64,000 nt of DNA, from positions 124,001-188,000 of the forward strand of contig CAYMCO010000004.1 of NCBI GenBank assembly GCA_964388955.1. The letters are read 5' to 3'. This document shows positions 41,815-50,448 of the stretch, piece after piece. The notes beneath the pieces are model-generated. The model was given only the letters and a program-made list of their open reading frames with translations, made no database searches and was not told the DNA's origin. The number at the start of each line of letters is the position of its first letter. Positions within the stretch are counted from its first letter, which is position 1. Both the position numbers and the translations under genes were made by a program. The DNA comes from CAYMCO01 sp964388955 (GTDB taxonomy: Bacteria; Chloroflexota; Anaerolineae; Anaerolineales; E44-bin32).

Positions 41815-44031
41815 ATGGGTAGAAAGATCGATCGCCGCACCTTCTTGAAGCTCACCGCCGGTGCCACCGCTGTCGCCACCGGGCTGAGCCCACGCACCCG
41901 CCGCGTGCTGCTGGAACCCTATGTGCGCCCGCCCGAGGAGGCCCTGCCCGGACAGGCAACTTGGTATGCGAGCACCTGCCGGCAGTGCCCCGCCGGATGC
42001 GGCATCCTGGTGCGGGTCATCAACGGGCGGCCGCGTAAGATCGAAGGCAACCCGGACCACCCCCTCAACCGAGGAAAGCTCTGCGCCCGTGGCCAGGCCG
42101 GTCTGCAGGCTCTATATGATCCAGACCGGCTGCGCAACGCAGTCCGGCAGGCGGCAGCACCGGGCTATCACTACTTCGAGCCAATCGCCTGGGGTCAGGC
42201 GCTCGATCAGATCGCTTCCCGCCTCAGCGGCGCGGGAAGCGGGACACGGGTCGCGTTCCTGGCGAACTGGTTGCCGGATCACCTATACGATCTCGCCAGC
42301 CGATTCTTGGGGGCGTTCGATGTAGGCCCCCCTGTGGTTTATGACCTCCACACCGCCCTCGAGGGGCGCTCCGTGCTCGCCGAAGCGGCTGAGCATTGGT
42401 TCGACACGCGCGACTTGCCCATCTACGACATCTCGCGGGCCGAGGTGATCTTCTCCTTCGGTGCGAACTTCCTTGAGACGTGGATGTCCCCCGTCTCCCA
42501 AGCGGTCGATTTTGGCGGTATGCGCCAGGGTCAGGTGAGCGGACGGGGTCATTTCGTCCAATTCGAACCCCGCCTGTCTTCCACAGGCGCAACCGCGGAT
42601 GAGTGGGTGCCCATCCGGCCGGGGACGGAGGGATTTGTGGCCCTGGGGATCGGCCGTGTGATCGTGGAGGAAAACCTGGGGCAGGTGGGGTTGCAGCGGG
42701 CGAACGCCGGTCTATATCGGGACGTGAGCGTGGCGCAAGCCGCTGAGGCGAGCGGAATGCCGGCCGATGAGCTCCGGCGCCTGGCGCGGATCCTCGCCAG
42801 CGTCGAGAGACCGCTCGCGATCCCCGGGGGTTCCCTCTCCGGGGTATCCAACGGCGTCGCGGCAGCCGAAGCCATCATGGCGCTGAATGTGATCCTGCAG
42901 CGCCTGGGCCGCGAGGGCGGCGTCTTCCTGCCTCAGCCCTTGCCCACCCAGACTTTCTCGAACCGGACCACACCCAGTTCATACCATCAGATGGCAGAGT
43001 TGATTGACAGCATGCGGCGAGGGCTGGTGGATGTGCTCTTCATCCACGGCGCCAACCCCGTCTATGAACTTCCTCCCTGGATGGATTTCCTGCGGTCAAT
43101 GCAGAAAGTGCCGCTGGTCGTGTCATTCAGTTCCATAGTGGATGAGACGGCGGCATATGCCGATCTGGTGCTGCCGGACCATTCCTATCTGGAAGCATGG
43201 GGATACGAGGTGAACCGGATCGGGGTCGATCGCCCTATCGTGAGCAGTCAGCAGCCAGTGACGCGGCCGCTGTACGACACCCGCTCGACGGCAGATGTGC
43301 TGCTGGCCCTTGCGGCGCGCCTGGGCGGTAGGGCCGCGGAGGCCCTGCCCTGGACGAACGAGGTCGACTACTTGAGGGAACAGGCCAGCGCGTTGCTGGG
43401 CTCCAGCATCGGCGCATTCGATGCCCAGACCCCGGGCGGATTTTGGAGCACCTGGCGCCAACTCGGCGGATGGTGGGCCCGGAACCCCATCCGGCGCGAG
43501 CCTGTCACCACCCGCTCGTTGTCCGCCCCCCTGCAGGTGCCTGAGCCGATGCTTGTGGGGGATGAAACCCGCTTTCCGCTGCTCCTCGTCCCTTTCGAAT
43601 CCATCACTCTGACCGATGGCCGAGGCGCCAATCAGCCCTGGCTGCAAGAGACCCCAGATCCGATGACGACCGCGCGTTGGGGAACATGGATCGAGCTGAA
43701 CCCCGAGACGGCGGCCCGGCTGGGCGTCGAGAACAACGATCTGGTGCGCGTTGTCTCGACATACGATGAGATTGAGATTCCCGTGGTGGCCTATCCCGCC
43801 ATCCGCCCAGACGTGGTTGCCATCCCCACCGGGCAAGGTCACAAAGATGGGGGGCGGTTTGCGGCCAACCGCGGGGCCAACGTGATGGCAGTGATGGCAA
43901 CTCCCAAGAATCCCTTCGCCGATCACATGCCGTGGGCATCCACCCGAGTGCGGGTCGAGCCCACCGGCAAGAGACAGCAACTCGCCCGATTGGAGAGCTT
44001 GGATGCCGAAGGTCGCGAAACACTCCGCTGA
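41815..44031 (+). CDS. actB1: alternative complex III subunit B, molybdopterin-oxidoreductase-like part
   Basis: 738 residues from ATG 41815, with GAGG in the gap after actA; ATG 41800 (overlapping the actA stop as ATGA) is the alternative. A twin-arginine signal DRRTFLKLTAG leads. The fold is that of molybdopterin oxidoreductases, with an N-terminal four-cysteine site (CRQCPAGC, then KLCARGQAG). In the ActB proteins of known complexes this domain has lost its Mo cofactor; whether cofactor sites remain here cannot be told. In most ActB proteins the ferredoxin part is fused C-terminally; here it is the next gene (44003-44740), which overlaps by 29 bases. Confidence 0.82.
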   Translation: MGRKIDRRTFLKLTAGATAVATGLSPRTRRVLLEPYVRPPEEALPGQATWYASTCRQCPAGCGILVRVINGRPRKIEGNPDHPLNRGKLCARGQAGLQALYDPDRLRNAVRQAAAPGYHYFEPIAWGQALDQIASRLSGAGSGTRVAFLANWLPDHLYDLASRFLGAFDVGPPVVYDLHTALEGRSVLAEAAEHWFDTRDLPIYDISRAEVIFSFGANFLETWMSPVSQAVDFGGMRQGQVSGRGHFVQFEPRLSSTGATADEWVPIRPGTEGFVALGIGRVIVEENLGQVGLQRANAGLYRDVSVAQAAEASGMPADELRRLARILASVERPLAIPGGSLSGVSNGVAAAEAIMALNVILQRLGREGGVFLPQPLPTQTFSNRTTPSSYHQMAELIDSMRRGLVDVLFIHGANPVYELPPWMDFLRSMQKVPLVVSFSSIVDETAAYADLVLPDHSYLEAWGYEVNRIGVDRPIVSSQQPVTRPLYDTRSTADVLLALAARLGGRAAEALPWTNEVDYLREQASALLGSSIGAFDAQTPGGFWSTWRQLGGWWARNPIRREPVTTRSLSAPLQVPEPMLVGDETRFPLLLVPFESITLTDGRGANQPWLQETPDPMTTARWGTWIELNPETAARLGVENNDLVRVVSTYDEIEIPVVAYPAIRPDVVAIPTGQGHKDGGRFAANRGANVMAVMATPKNPFADHMPWASTRVRVEPTGKRQQLARLESLDAEGRETLR

Positions 44032-44740
44032 TCATGTCGCCAACCCGGAGCACCGCTGGGGGATGGTCATTGATCTGGACCGATGCACCGGATGCCAGGC
44101 GTGCGTGGTCGCCTGCCACGCGGAGAATAACGTCCCCGTTGTCGGTGAGCGCGAGGCCGTCCGCAGGCGCACCATGCATTGGATCCGCATCGAACGCTAT
44201 TGGGAGGGGGAGTTCCCCAACGTGCGGGCGCGTTTCATGCCTGTTCTCTGCCAACAATGCGGGGAGGCCCCATGTGAGCCCGTGTGCCCGGTATTTGCCA
44301 CCTATCACACCCCGGAGGGGCTGAACGCACAGGTCTACAACCGCTGTATCGGCACACGCTTCTGTGGCAGCGCCTGCCCATATAAGGTGCGCATGTTCAA
44401 TTGGTTCCGGCCGGATTTTCCGGAGCCGCTGGAACAACAGCTCAACCCGGATGTTTCTGTTCGGGGGCGAGGCATCATCGAGAAATGCTCCTTCTGCATC
44501 CAGCGCATCCGGAGAGCCGAGCTGCGGGCTGATCTGGAAGGCACAGCCCCGGACGATGGGGCGATCCAGCCTGCCTGCGTGCAGACTTGCCCCTCCTCCG
44601 CCCTGCTGTTCGGCGATTTGGGGGATCCGGATAGCCGCGTAAGCCGCCTGGCGCGGGGCAACCGCGCCTTCCGGCTGCTGGAAGGCCTGGGCACAGATCC
44701 GGCTGTGATCTATCTCAAGGGAGGCGAAGCCAATGCCTGA
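44003..44740 (+). CDS. actB2: alternative complex III subunit B, four-cluster ferredoxin part (PsrB-like)
   Basis: 245 residues from ATG 44003, overlapping actB1 by 29 bases. Four cysteine groups are seen: CTGCQACVVACH, CQQCGEAPCEPVCP, CIGTRFCGSACPYK, and CSFCIQRI with CVQTCP. These build four Fe-S clusters in the DmsB/PsrB order (one may be a [3Fe-4S]). It transfers electrons between the quinol-oxidising membrane part (ActC) and ActA hemes. The split from actB1 looks native, since both frames are intact and overlap. No signal peptide, so export rides with the Tat substrate actB1. Confidence 0.87.
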   Translation: MPKVAKHSADHVANPEHRWGMVIDLDRCTGCQACVVACHAENNVPVVGEREAVRRRTMHWIRIERYWEGEFPNVRARFMPVLCQQCGEAPCEPVCPVFATYHTPEGLNAQVYNRCIGTRFCGSACPYKVRMFNWFRPDFPEPLEQQLNPDVSVRGRGIIEKCSFCIQRIRRAELRADLEGTAPDDGAIQPACVQTCPSSALLFGDLGDPDSRVSRLARGNRAFRLLEGLGTDPAVIYLKGGEANA

Positions 44741-46175
44741 CGCGGCCCCGACACCACCGCAAGAAGGTCCGACTCAGAGCGAGGGGGCTGAACTCAGCGA
44801 CGAAATCCATGGCCGGTTGCTCCTCGAGAAGCGGACCGACCGGGAGATCAATGAGGCGGTGCTGCGACCTATGCTCCACTCCGGATGGGGATTTTGGTCC
44901 CTGGCCGCGGTGCTCGTGGCCATCATCCTGTGGGGTCTGTACGCTTGGTTTTATCAGGTTCGCTGGGGTATGGGGGTAGCGGGCATCAACCAGCCCGTCT
45001 ATTGGGGCCTGTACATCACGACCTTTGTGTTCTGGGTCGGGATCAGCCACGCCGGCACCATGATCTCGGCGGTGCTCCGGCTGCTGCGGGTGGATTGGCG
45101 CCGTCCCATCACCCGCGGTGCCGAGGCGATGACCGCCTTCGCCTTGATGATGGCCGCCTTGTATCCGCTGATTCACCTGGGCCGAGTGTGGAAATTCTAT
45201 TGGATGATCCCGTATCCGAACAATCGGGCCATGTGGCCCAACTTCCAGTCTCCGCTTATGTGGGATATGGTCGCCATCTTCACCTACTTGATCGGCTCTT
45301 CCCTGTATCTGTACCTGGCATTGATCCCCGATCTGGCTGTCGCCAGAGACTACACGCAAGGGTGGCGCTACAGGCTCTACCGGATATTCTCTCTGGGGTG
45401 GCGGGGAACGGAGAGCGAGTGGCATAAGATGCATCGCGCGCTCTCGATATTCAGTGTGATCATCATCCCCGTCTTCCTCTCCGTGCACTCGATTGTCTCC
45501 TGGGACTTTGCGGTCACCATCCAACCCCGCTGGCACAGCACGATCTTCGCACCCTATTTCGTGATCGGCGCAGTCTATTCGGGGCTCTCCGCGCTGGCCA
45601 CCATCCTCATCATTGTGCGCAAGACCATGCATTTGGAGGACTTTCTGCGGCGCGAGCACTTCGACGGCTTGGGGAAACTGGTCATGGTGGCCGGCCTGGC
45701 TTGGATCTACTTCTGGTTCGCCGGCTTCATCGTCGAATGGTACGGCAAGGAGCCCGTCATCCAAGCGTTGATTCACGAGGAAATCAGCGGGCCATTGGCG
45801 CCCTTCTTCTGGCTTCAGATAGCCGCAAATGTGATCCCTCCCGCCCTGCTCGTCTCCAGGCGGCTGCGCACCAATCCGACCACCTTGCTGCTGATCACGT
45901 TGTTGGTCAATGTGGGGATGTTCACCGAACGGGCCCTGATCGTGATCGGTAATCTGCAGCGCAATTATCTGCCTTTCGATTGGGGCACCTACCATCCAAG
46001 CTGGGTGGAGGTCAGCATCGTGGCAATGACCTTCGCTGGGTTCGCGCTGCTCTACACACTGTTCTCCCGGATCGTCCCCTACGTGCCGATCTGGGAAATC
46101 CGGGAGGGTCGCCTGCGCTACACGCTTCGCCGCATTGGCCGCCTGCTGGTTCCCACCGCGGCGGAGATAGAATAG
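44733..46175 (+). CDS. actC: alternative complex III subunit C, NrfD-like quinol-binding membrane protein
   Basis: 480 residues from ATG 44733, overlapping actB2 by eight bases. About ten helices, with NrfD/PsrC features: VYWGLYITTFVFWVGISHAGTMISA, WHKMHRALSIFSVIIIPVFLSVHSIVSWDF. The His and Asp around HAGT and HKMH are likely quinone-site and proton-path residues, as in ActC. About 45 soluble N-terminal residues precede helix 1. Membrane anchor and quinol oxidation site of the complex. Confidence 0.9.
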   Translation: MPDAAPTPPQEGPTQSEGAELSDEIHGRLLLEKRTDREINEAVLRPMLHSGWGFWSLAAVLVAIILWGLYAWFYQVRWGMGVAGINQPVYWGLYITTFVFWVGISHAGTMISAVLRLLRVDWRRPITRGAEAMTAFALMMAALYPLIHLGRVWKFYWMIPYPNNRAMWPNFQSPLMWDMVAIFTYLIGSSLYLYLALIPDLAVARDYTQGWRYRLYRIFSLGWRGTESEWHKMHRALSIFSVIIIPVFLSVHSIVSWDFAVTIQPRWHSTIFAPYFVIGAVYSGLSALATILIIVRKTMHLEDFLRREHFDGLGKLVMVAGLAWIYFWFAGFIVEWYGKEPVIQALIHEEISGPLAPFFWLQIAANVIPPALLVSRRLRTNPTTLLLITLLVNVGMFTERALIVIGNLQRNYLPFDWGTYHPSWVEVSIVAMTFAGFALLYTLFSRIVPYVPIWEIREGRLRYTLRRIGRLLVPTAAEIE

Positions 46176-46184
46176 GAGTCCGCT

Positions 46185-46709
46185 ATGGCCGAAGGGGTCC
46201 AACTGCTCGCCCTGTTCGAGGAATCCACCGCCACCGCCCAGGCCATCGACGCCCTCCACGACGCGGGCATCCCCGATGAAAAGGTCGTGGTGATGACCGG
46301 CGTCCCCTATCCCGAGAGGGCGCTCGGCCGACGTGTAGAGTGGCTGCGGCTTCCCTATATCGTCGTGGCAGGGGCCTTCGTCGGCCTGCTGTTCGGCCTG
46401 TTTCTGGCGGTCATCACCCCACATCTCTACCGGCTGGACATCGGCGGGCATCCGCCTGTGGGATTCCCTCCAGCCGGGGTGATCATCTTCGTGTTCGCCA
46501 TGATGGCCACCATCATCTCTACATTTCTGGGCGTGATCTGGGAGATGGGATTTCCGGAATTCGGGCCAAAGCACTATCACAAGATGGTCAGCGATGGATA
46601 CCTCGCTGTGCTCGTAGACACCACAGAAGAACTCCAAGAGACGGTGCGCCGCATTCTGCACGAGGGTGGGGCGCGCGAGGTCGAGCGTCCGGAGAAACAG
46701 CTACTATGA
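46185..46709 (+). CDS. actD: alternative complex III subunit D (DUF3341)
   Basis: 174 residues from ATG 46185. Two helices (about 59-80 and 94-118) between a soluble N-terminal part (LLALFEESTATAQAIDAL) and a C-terminal segment. The phrase FPEFGPKHYHKMVSDGYLAVLV fits the ActD/DUF3341 family; no cofactors. It sits beside ActC in the membrane and closes the proton-entry side. Stop overlaps actE by four bases. Confidence 0.87.
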   Translation: MAEGVQLLALFEESTATAQAIDALHDAGIPDEKVVVMTGVPYPERALGRRVEWLRLPYIVVAGAFVGLLFGLFLAVITPHLYRLDIGGHPPVGFPPAGVIIFVFAMMATIISTFLGVIWEMGFPEFGPKHYHKMVSDGYLAVLVDTTEELQETVRRILHEGGAREVERPEKQLL

Positions 46710-47218
46710 GCAGAAGAACACGCAGAGGCTTGACCTTCATCGCCATCGTACTTGCGCCTTTTGTCATTGGCCTGTTGATCACCTATCAATGGATCCGCAT
46801 CCCCTTCACCACGGATCTTGCCATCTCTCCGGCGATCGACTACCAGGAGGGTCCCAGGCGACTCCCGCCGGATGGGGCGGTTCCATACCAGGGCGAGGCG
46901 CTTATCTCTGGGGAGTTTCCACAGAATCCCGTCCCCAGCAGCCCAGAGTCCCTGCAGCGAGGGGAGATCCTCTATCACCTCCATTGCGCCATCTGCCATG
47001 GGAATGCTGGCCGGGGGGACGGCCCATTGGCGGATCGTTTCAGCCGCACCCCCGAAAACCTCTCCGGCGCCCAGGCGGCGGCCGAATTCGACGGATCGGT
47101 ATACCTGGCTATCCTGCAGGGCTTCGGGGAAATGCCTTCGCTCGCCGAAAACTTGACCCGGCGCGAGCGCTGGGACGTGATCAACTACATACGGACCCTG
47201 CCCGGCCAAGGGGAGTAG
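46706..47218 (+). CDS. actE: alternative complex III subunit E, monoheme cytochrome c
   Basis: 170 residues from ATG 46706 (ATGA overlap with actD). One N-terminal helix (about residues 8-28), then a single cytochrome c domain with CAICHG (near residue 94), and a possible axial Met in GFGEMPSLAENL. ActE in known complexes is a monoheme cytochrome that accepts electrons from ActA. The following gene encodes a triheme lipoprotein. Confidence 0.86.
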   Translation: MSRRTRRGLTFIAIVLAPFVIGLLITYQWIRIPFTTDLAISPAIDYQEGPRRLPPDGAVPYQGEALISGEFPQNPVPSSPESLQRGEILYHLHCAICHGNAGRGDGPLADRFSRTPENLSGAQAAAEFDGSVYLAILQGFGEMPSLAENLTRRERWDVINYIRTLPGQGE

Positions 47219-47230
47219 GAGAGGTCTATC

Positions 47231-48277
47231 ATGGGGAAGCAGAAAATCCTGATTGGGGCTTCGGTCGCCATCGGTGCTTTGTTCTTCAGCGCTTGCCGGC
47301 CGCAGGCCGGCCTTCCGGCAGGGCCGACACCGATCCCCACTCTCGCCCCGGTGGAGGCCTTCGAAGCCGAGCCGCTGCCCAGCGAGACCCCTGTGGGGGC
47401 CATCTTGAGCTATCCGGCGCGCCCCCCCTCCGCGCAGCAAGGCCAGGACCTGTATTTCAACTACTGCCTCGAATGCCACGGGCCGGATGGCACAGGCGCG
47501 ATGCCAAAGGCGCGCAATTTCCTTGACCTCGACTACATGCGCGGCGAAGCGCCTGCGACCTTTTACGCAGCGGTGACCGAAGGCCGCGGCGAGATGCCCG
47601 CCTACCAAGACATCCTGAACTCAGATGAACGCTGGGACGCCGTCTACTACATCTGGCGGCTGTCCACCAGCGAACAGACCCTGGAGCAGGGGTCTCAGAT
47701 CTACGAGCAGAACTGCGCCTCCTGTCATGGCGAGAACGGTTCGGGTGAATTGCTGGGCGCGGCCGATTTCACGAATCTGCGTGAGATGGCGAACTTGGCT
47801 CCGCGCGACTTGTATCTGACTGTGACCCAGGGTCGCGGCTCCATGCCCGGATGGCAGCCGCTCTTGAGCCAAGACCAGCGATGGGCGGTCATCGACTACG
47901 TATCGTCATTCTCGTACGATCCGGCGTTGGAGGCGGAGGGGGCAACGACGCCAGACGCTGCCCCCCCAAGCCAACCGCCCACCTGCGACGCTCAGCAGGA
48001 GAATCCCTTCGCCTGGGACGACGCCGATGCCGTTGCGGCTGGGGGCGCGATCTTTGAGGCCCAGTGCACCATCTGCCATGGTCAAGATGGCCGGGGAGGT
48101 CTGCCCGGCACGGTGGACTTCACCTCCCAGAATGTGAGCGCGGAGCTGCAAGAGACGGCTGGGGAGAAGTTCTGCCTGATCACCGGGGGGATGGGGGCCA
48201 TGCCGTCTTTCCGCCAGACTCTGACAGCAGAGGAGCGATGGCAGGCCCTCACATTCCTGGCCTCACTGGGAAAGTAG
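47231..48277 (+). CDS. triheme cytochrome c lipoprotein
   Basis: 348 residues from ATG 47231 (GGAGAGG site). Lipobox FFSAC at residues 18-22, a Pro-rich linker, then three cytochrome c domains: CLECHG (about residue 78), CASCHG (about 160) and CTICHG (about 280), each followed by a Met-containing loop (GRGEMPAY, GRGSMPGW, GMGAMPSF). It lies where actF would normally be; no ActF (second NrfD-like protein) is found. It is probably the outward lipid-anchored electron acceptor of the Act complex, passing electrons to the caa3 oxidase or another carrier. Confidence 0.85.
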   Translation: MGKQKILIGASVAIGALFFSACRPQAGLPAGPTPIPTLAPVEAFEAEPLPSETPVGAILSYPARPPSAQQGQDLYFNYCLECHGPDGTGAMPKARNFLDLDYMRGEAPATFYAAVTEGRGEMPAYQDILNSDERWDAVYYIWRLSTSEQTLEQGSQIYEQNCASCHGENGSGELLGAADFTNLREMANLAPRDLYLTVTQGRGSMPGWQPLLSQDQRWAVIDYVSSFSYDPALEAEGATTPDAAPPSQPPTCDAQQENPFAWDDADAVAAGGAIFEAQCTICHGQDGRGGLPGTVDFTSQNVSAELQETAGEKFCLITGGMGAMPSFRQTLTAEERWQALTFLASLGK

Positions 48278-48384
48278 GAGAGAGACACCCCCAAGGCCGG
48301 GACCTGGAAGAAAGGAGGTGCGTCGGCAGAGAACCCCTTTTCGTCTCGCCGTAAGAACGCTTCACAATATGAGGAGAATATCGC

Positions 48385-49080
48385 ATGCGACAGAAATACC
48401 TGATTGGATTGGCCGTATTCACCTGCCTGGCCATCGCCTTATCCGCCTGCGCCGGCTCACAGGGGCCACCCGGGCCCGAGGGTCCGCCCGGCCCCCAGGG
48501 CCCCGCCGGTCCCGCAGGGCCTACTGGGCCCGAAGGCCCGCCCGGGCCGGCAGGAGCAGACCTCACGGAGGAACAGCAGGCCGCGCTGGAATACGCGGGC
48601 ATGCTGTCCGAATCTTTCGCCTTCCCATCGGTGGAGAACACACCCAGAGGATGCCCCTCCTGTCACGTCCTGGTTGACGAGGAGACCGGCAAATACACCT
48701 TGCCGTACGAGGCGCACGAACGCGCCGAAGTGCGCGGCGAGGAGCACCCCGATGTCGCCCCGGACGGCACCTCGCTGGCTGTGACCGAGGAAGTGAAGGT
48801 GACCACCTGCCTGCAGTGCCATGCCTCCGGCACGGGCGCCCGGGAGGATATGGGGGTTGTGGCACCGCTGGCGCTACGGGACATCGTGCACCCGGCGCAC
48901 CTGTACAGCTCGACGTTCAAGTTCCATTATGGTGGCAACTGTTTCACCTGTCACAATGTGAACGGCGAAGGGGAATTCGAGCTGCTCACGGAAGCCGTGG
49001 AAACCAACGAGAAGGGCGTCCCAGACCCTGCCAATCTGCCCATCCCAGGAGCGATGATATTCGACGAGGAAGGGCAGTAG
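48385..49080 (+). CDS. triheme c-type lipoprotein on a collagen-like stalk
   Basis: 231 residues from ATG 48385 (GAGGAG site). Lipobox ALSAC at residues 18-22, then twelve Gly-x-y triplets (residues 24-59; mostly GPP, GPE, GPA, GPQ), the collagen triple-helix pattern, then a heme region with CPSCH (about residue 90), CLQCH (about 141) and CFTCH (about 191), and extra His for sixth ligands (VHPAHLY, FHYGG). Three chains would trimerise through the stalk, lifting nine hemes off the membrane. It is the last gene of the block, 107 bases after the triheme cytochrome gene. Likely role: electron transfer at a distance from the membrane. Confidence 0.85.
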   Translation: MRQKYLIGLAVFTCLAIALSACAGSQGPPGPEGPPGPQGPAGPAGPTGPEGPPGPAGADLTEEQQAALEYAGMLSESFAFPSVENTPRGCPSCHVLVDEETGKYTLPYEAHERAEVRGEEHPDVAPDGTSLAVTEEVKVTTCLQCHASGTGAREDMGVVAPLALRDIVHPAHLYSSTFKFHYGGNCFTCHNVNGEGEFELLTEAVETNEKGVPDPANLPIPGAMIFDEEGQ

Positions 49081-49307
49081 GAAGGGGGGCTCCGCCGCCC
49101 GGAGCTCTCGTCCGAGCTGAATGTAAGTGGCGCGCAGGCGCCGTGGCGGGAAGGTCCATGGGGGGGCCCGCCGCGGCGCTTTGCGCCCGTCGCGGTGCAG
49201 ACTCAGGTCACGTCAAGCCGGGAAACTGAAAGGGAGCAACCCTTCGCCCGATCGTCTTCATGAGCGGTGGACGGCTTGGGTGGGTGGGCGTGTTCAACAT
49301 CCGCGCC

Positions 49308-50429
49308 TCAAAGCCCCTTCAGAATCTCCCGCACCAGCCCCGGCCCACGATAGACCAGTCCGGTATACATCTGGACCAGCGAGGCGCCGGCCTCCAGCTT
49401 CTCCCGCGCCGAGGCGGGGTCGTCGACGCCGCCTACCCCGATGATGGGCAGCGATCCCCCGCTCAGCCGGTGGATCTCGCGCACGGACTGAGTTGCCCGC
49501 TCGCGCAGCGGCGCCCCGCTCAGGCCCCCGGTCTCCCGGCCGCGCGGGGAATGCAGGCCGTCGCGCGCCACGGTCGTGTTGGAGGCGATCACACCGTCGA
49601 GCCCCACCTCAATGATGGCACCCACCGCATCTGCGAGTTCCTGTGTGGTGAGATCCGGCGCCAGCTTGACCAACAGCGGGACCCGTCGGGCGGTCGCGGC
49701 CGCGAGCTCATCCCGGGCCGCCAGCAGCTCCTCCAGCAGCGCCGACAAATGGGCCCGGGCCTGCAAGCGGCGCAGGCCGATGGTGTTTGGAGAGGACACA
49801 TTCACCGCCAGGTAGTCGGAAACCGGATAGAATGCCCGCAGCAGCACCAGATAGTCCTCGCGCGCGCGGCCCAAAGGCGTATCCGCTCCTTTCCCGATGT
49901 TGACCCCCACCACAACCCCTTCCGGCCGGCTTCTGCGCAGCCGCCGGAGCAGGTCTGCGGCACCCGCGTTAGGGAAACCCATGCGGTTGATGAGCGCAGC
50001 ATCTTCCGGCAGCCGGAAGATGCGCGGGCGGGGGTTGCCCGCCTGGGGCATGGGGGTCACCGTCCCCAGCTCCAGATGGCCGAATCCCAGGCACGCCAGG
50101 CCATGCATCGCTATCCCTTGCTTGTCATAGCCTGCGGCCAGGCCAATGGGGTTGTCAAAATCAATCCCGAAGGCGCTGACCTTCAGCGCCCGATCCGGGA
50201 CCGTGAAAACCCTGCGAAGGGCGGCCCTGACTGGCGGCAAGCACCCCGCCAGCGCGAGCAATCGCAGGGTCAGGTTGTGCGCACGTTCCGCATCCAGCCT
50301 GAACAGCAACCGGCGCAGCCACCCATAGGGACTTATGCGATCCAGGCTGCGGACAGCGGATGATTCTACCTGGTGGCCCGTTCTGCATTCTCCGTTCGAA
50401 TCCGCGCGGTTTCCCCTGGGCCGCTCCAT
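49308..50429 (-). CDS. pyrD: dihydroorotate dehydrogenase, class 2 (quinone-linked)
   Basis: 373 residues from ATG 50429; GTG 50459 and TTG 50462 upstream overlap the end of pyrFE and are possible. Class 2 traits: N-terminal membrane-associating segment (WLRRLLFRLDAERAHNLTLRLLALAG), GLAAGYDKQG, ELGTVTPMPQAGNPRPRIFRLP, NRMGFPNAG, NVSSPNT with the catalytic Ser, and IIGVGGVDD. It oxidises dihydroorotate to orotate and gives the electrons to the quinone pool, linking pyrimidine synthesis to the respiratory chains in this window. Last gene of the pyr operon. Confidence 0.93.
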   Translation of the reverse strand: MERPRGNRADSNGECRTGHQVESSAVRSLDRISPYGWLRRLLFRLDAERAHNLTLRLLALAGCLPPVRAALRRVFTVPDRALKVSAFGIDFDNPIGLAAGYDKQGIAMHGLACLGFGHLELGTVTPMPQAGNPRPRIFRLPEDAALINRMGFPNAGAADLLRRLRRSRPEGVVVGVNIGKGADTPLGRAREDYLVLLRAFYPVSDYLAVNVSSPNTIGLRRLQARAHLSALLEELLAARDELAAATARRVPLLVKLAPDLTTQELADAVGAIIEVGLDGVIASNTTVARDGLHSPRGRETGGLSGAPLRERATQSVREIHRLSGGSLPIIGVGGVDDPASAREKLEAGASLVQMYTGLVYRGPGLVREILKGL

Positions 50430-50448
50430 AGCGCTGGCATCTCGCGCC

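Noticed and set aside
44715..46661. 648-codon open frame on the minus strand across actC and actD
   Set aside because: It is antisense to two clear membrane-protein genes with good ribosome sites; its Gln/His/Asp-rich content is what the complement of hydrophobic codons gives.
49081..49307. Terminator or RNA between the stalk cytochrome gene and pyrD
   Set aside because: A GCTCCG/CGGAGC hairpin exists just after the stop, but there is no T-run and GC content makes such hairpins common; no RNA family recognised.
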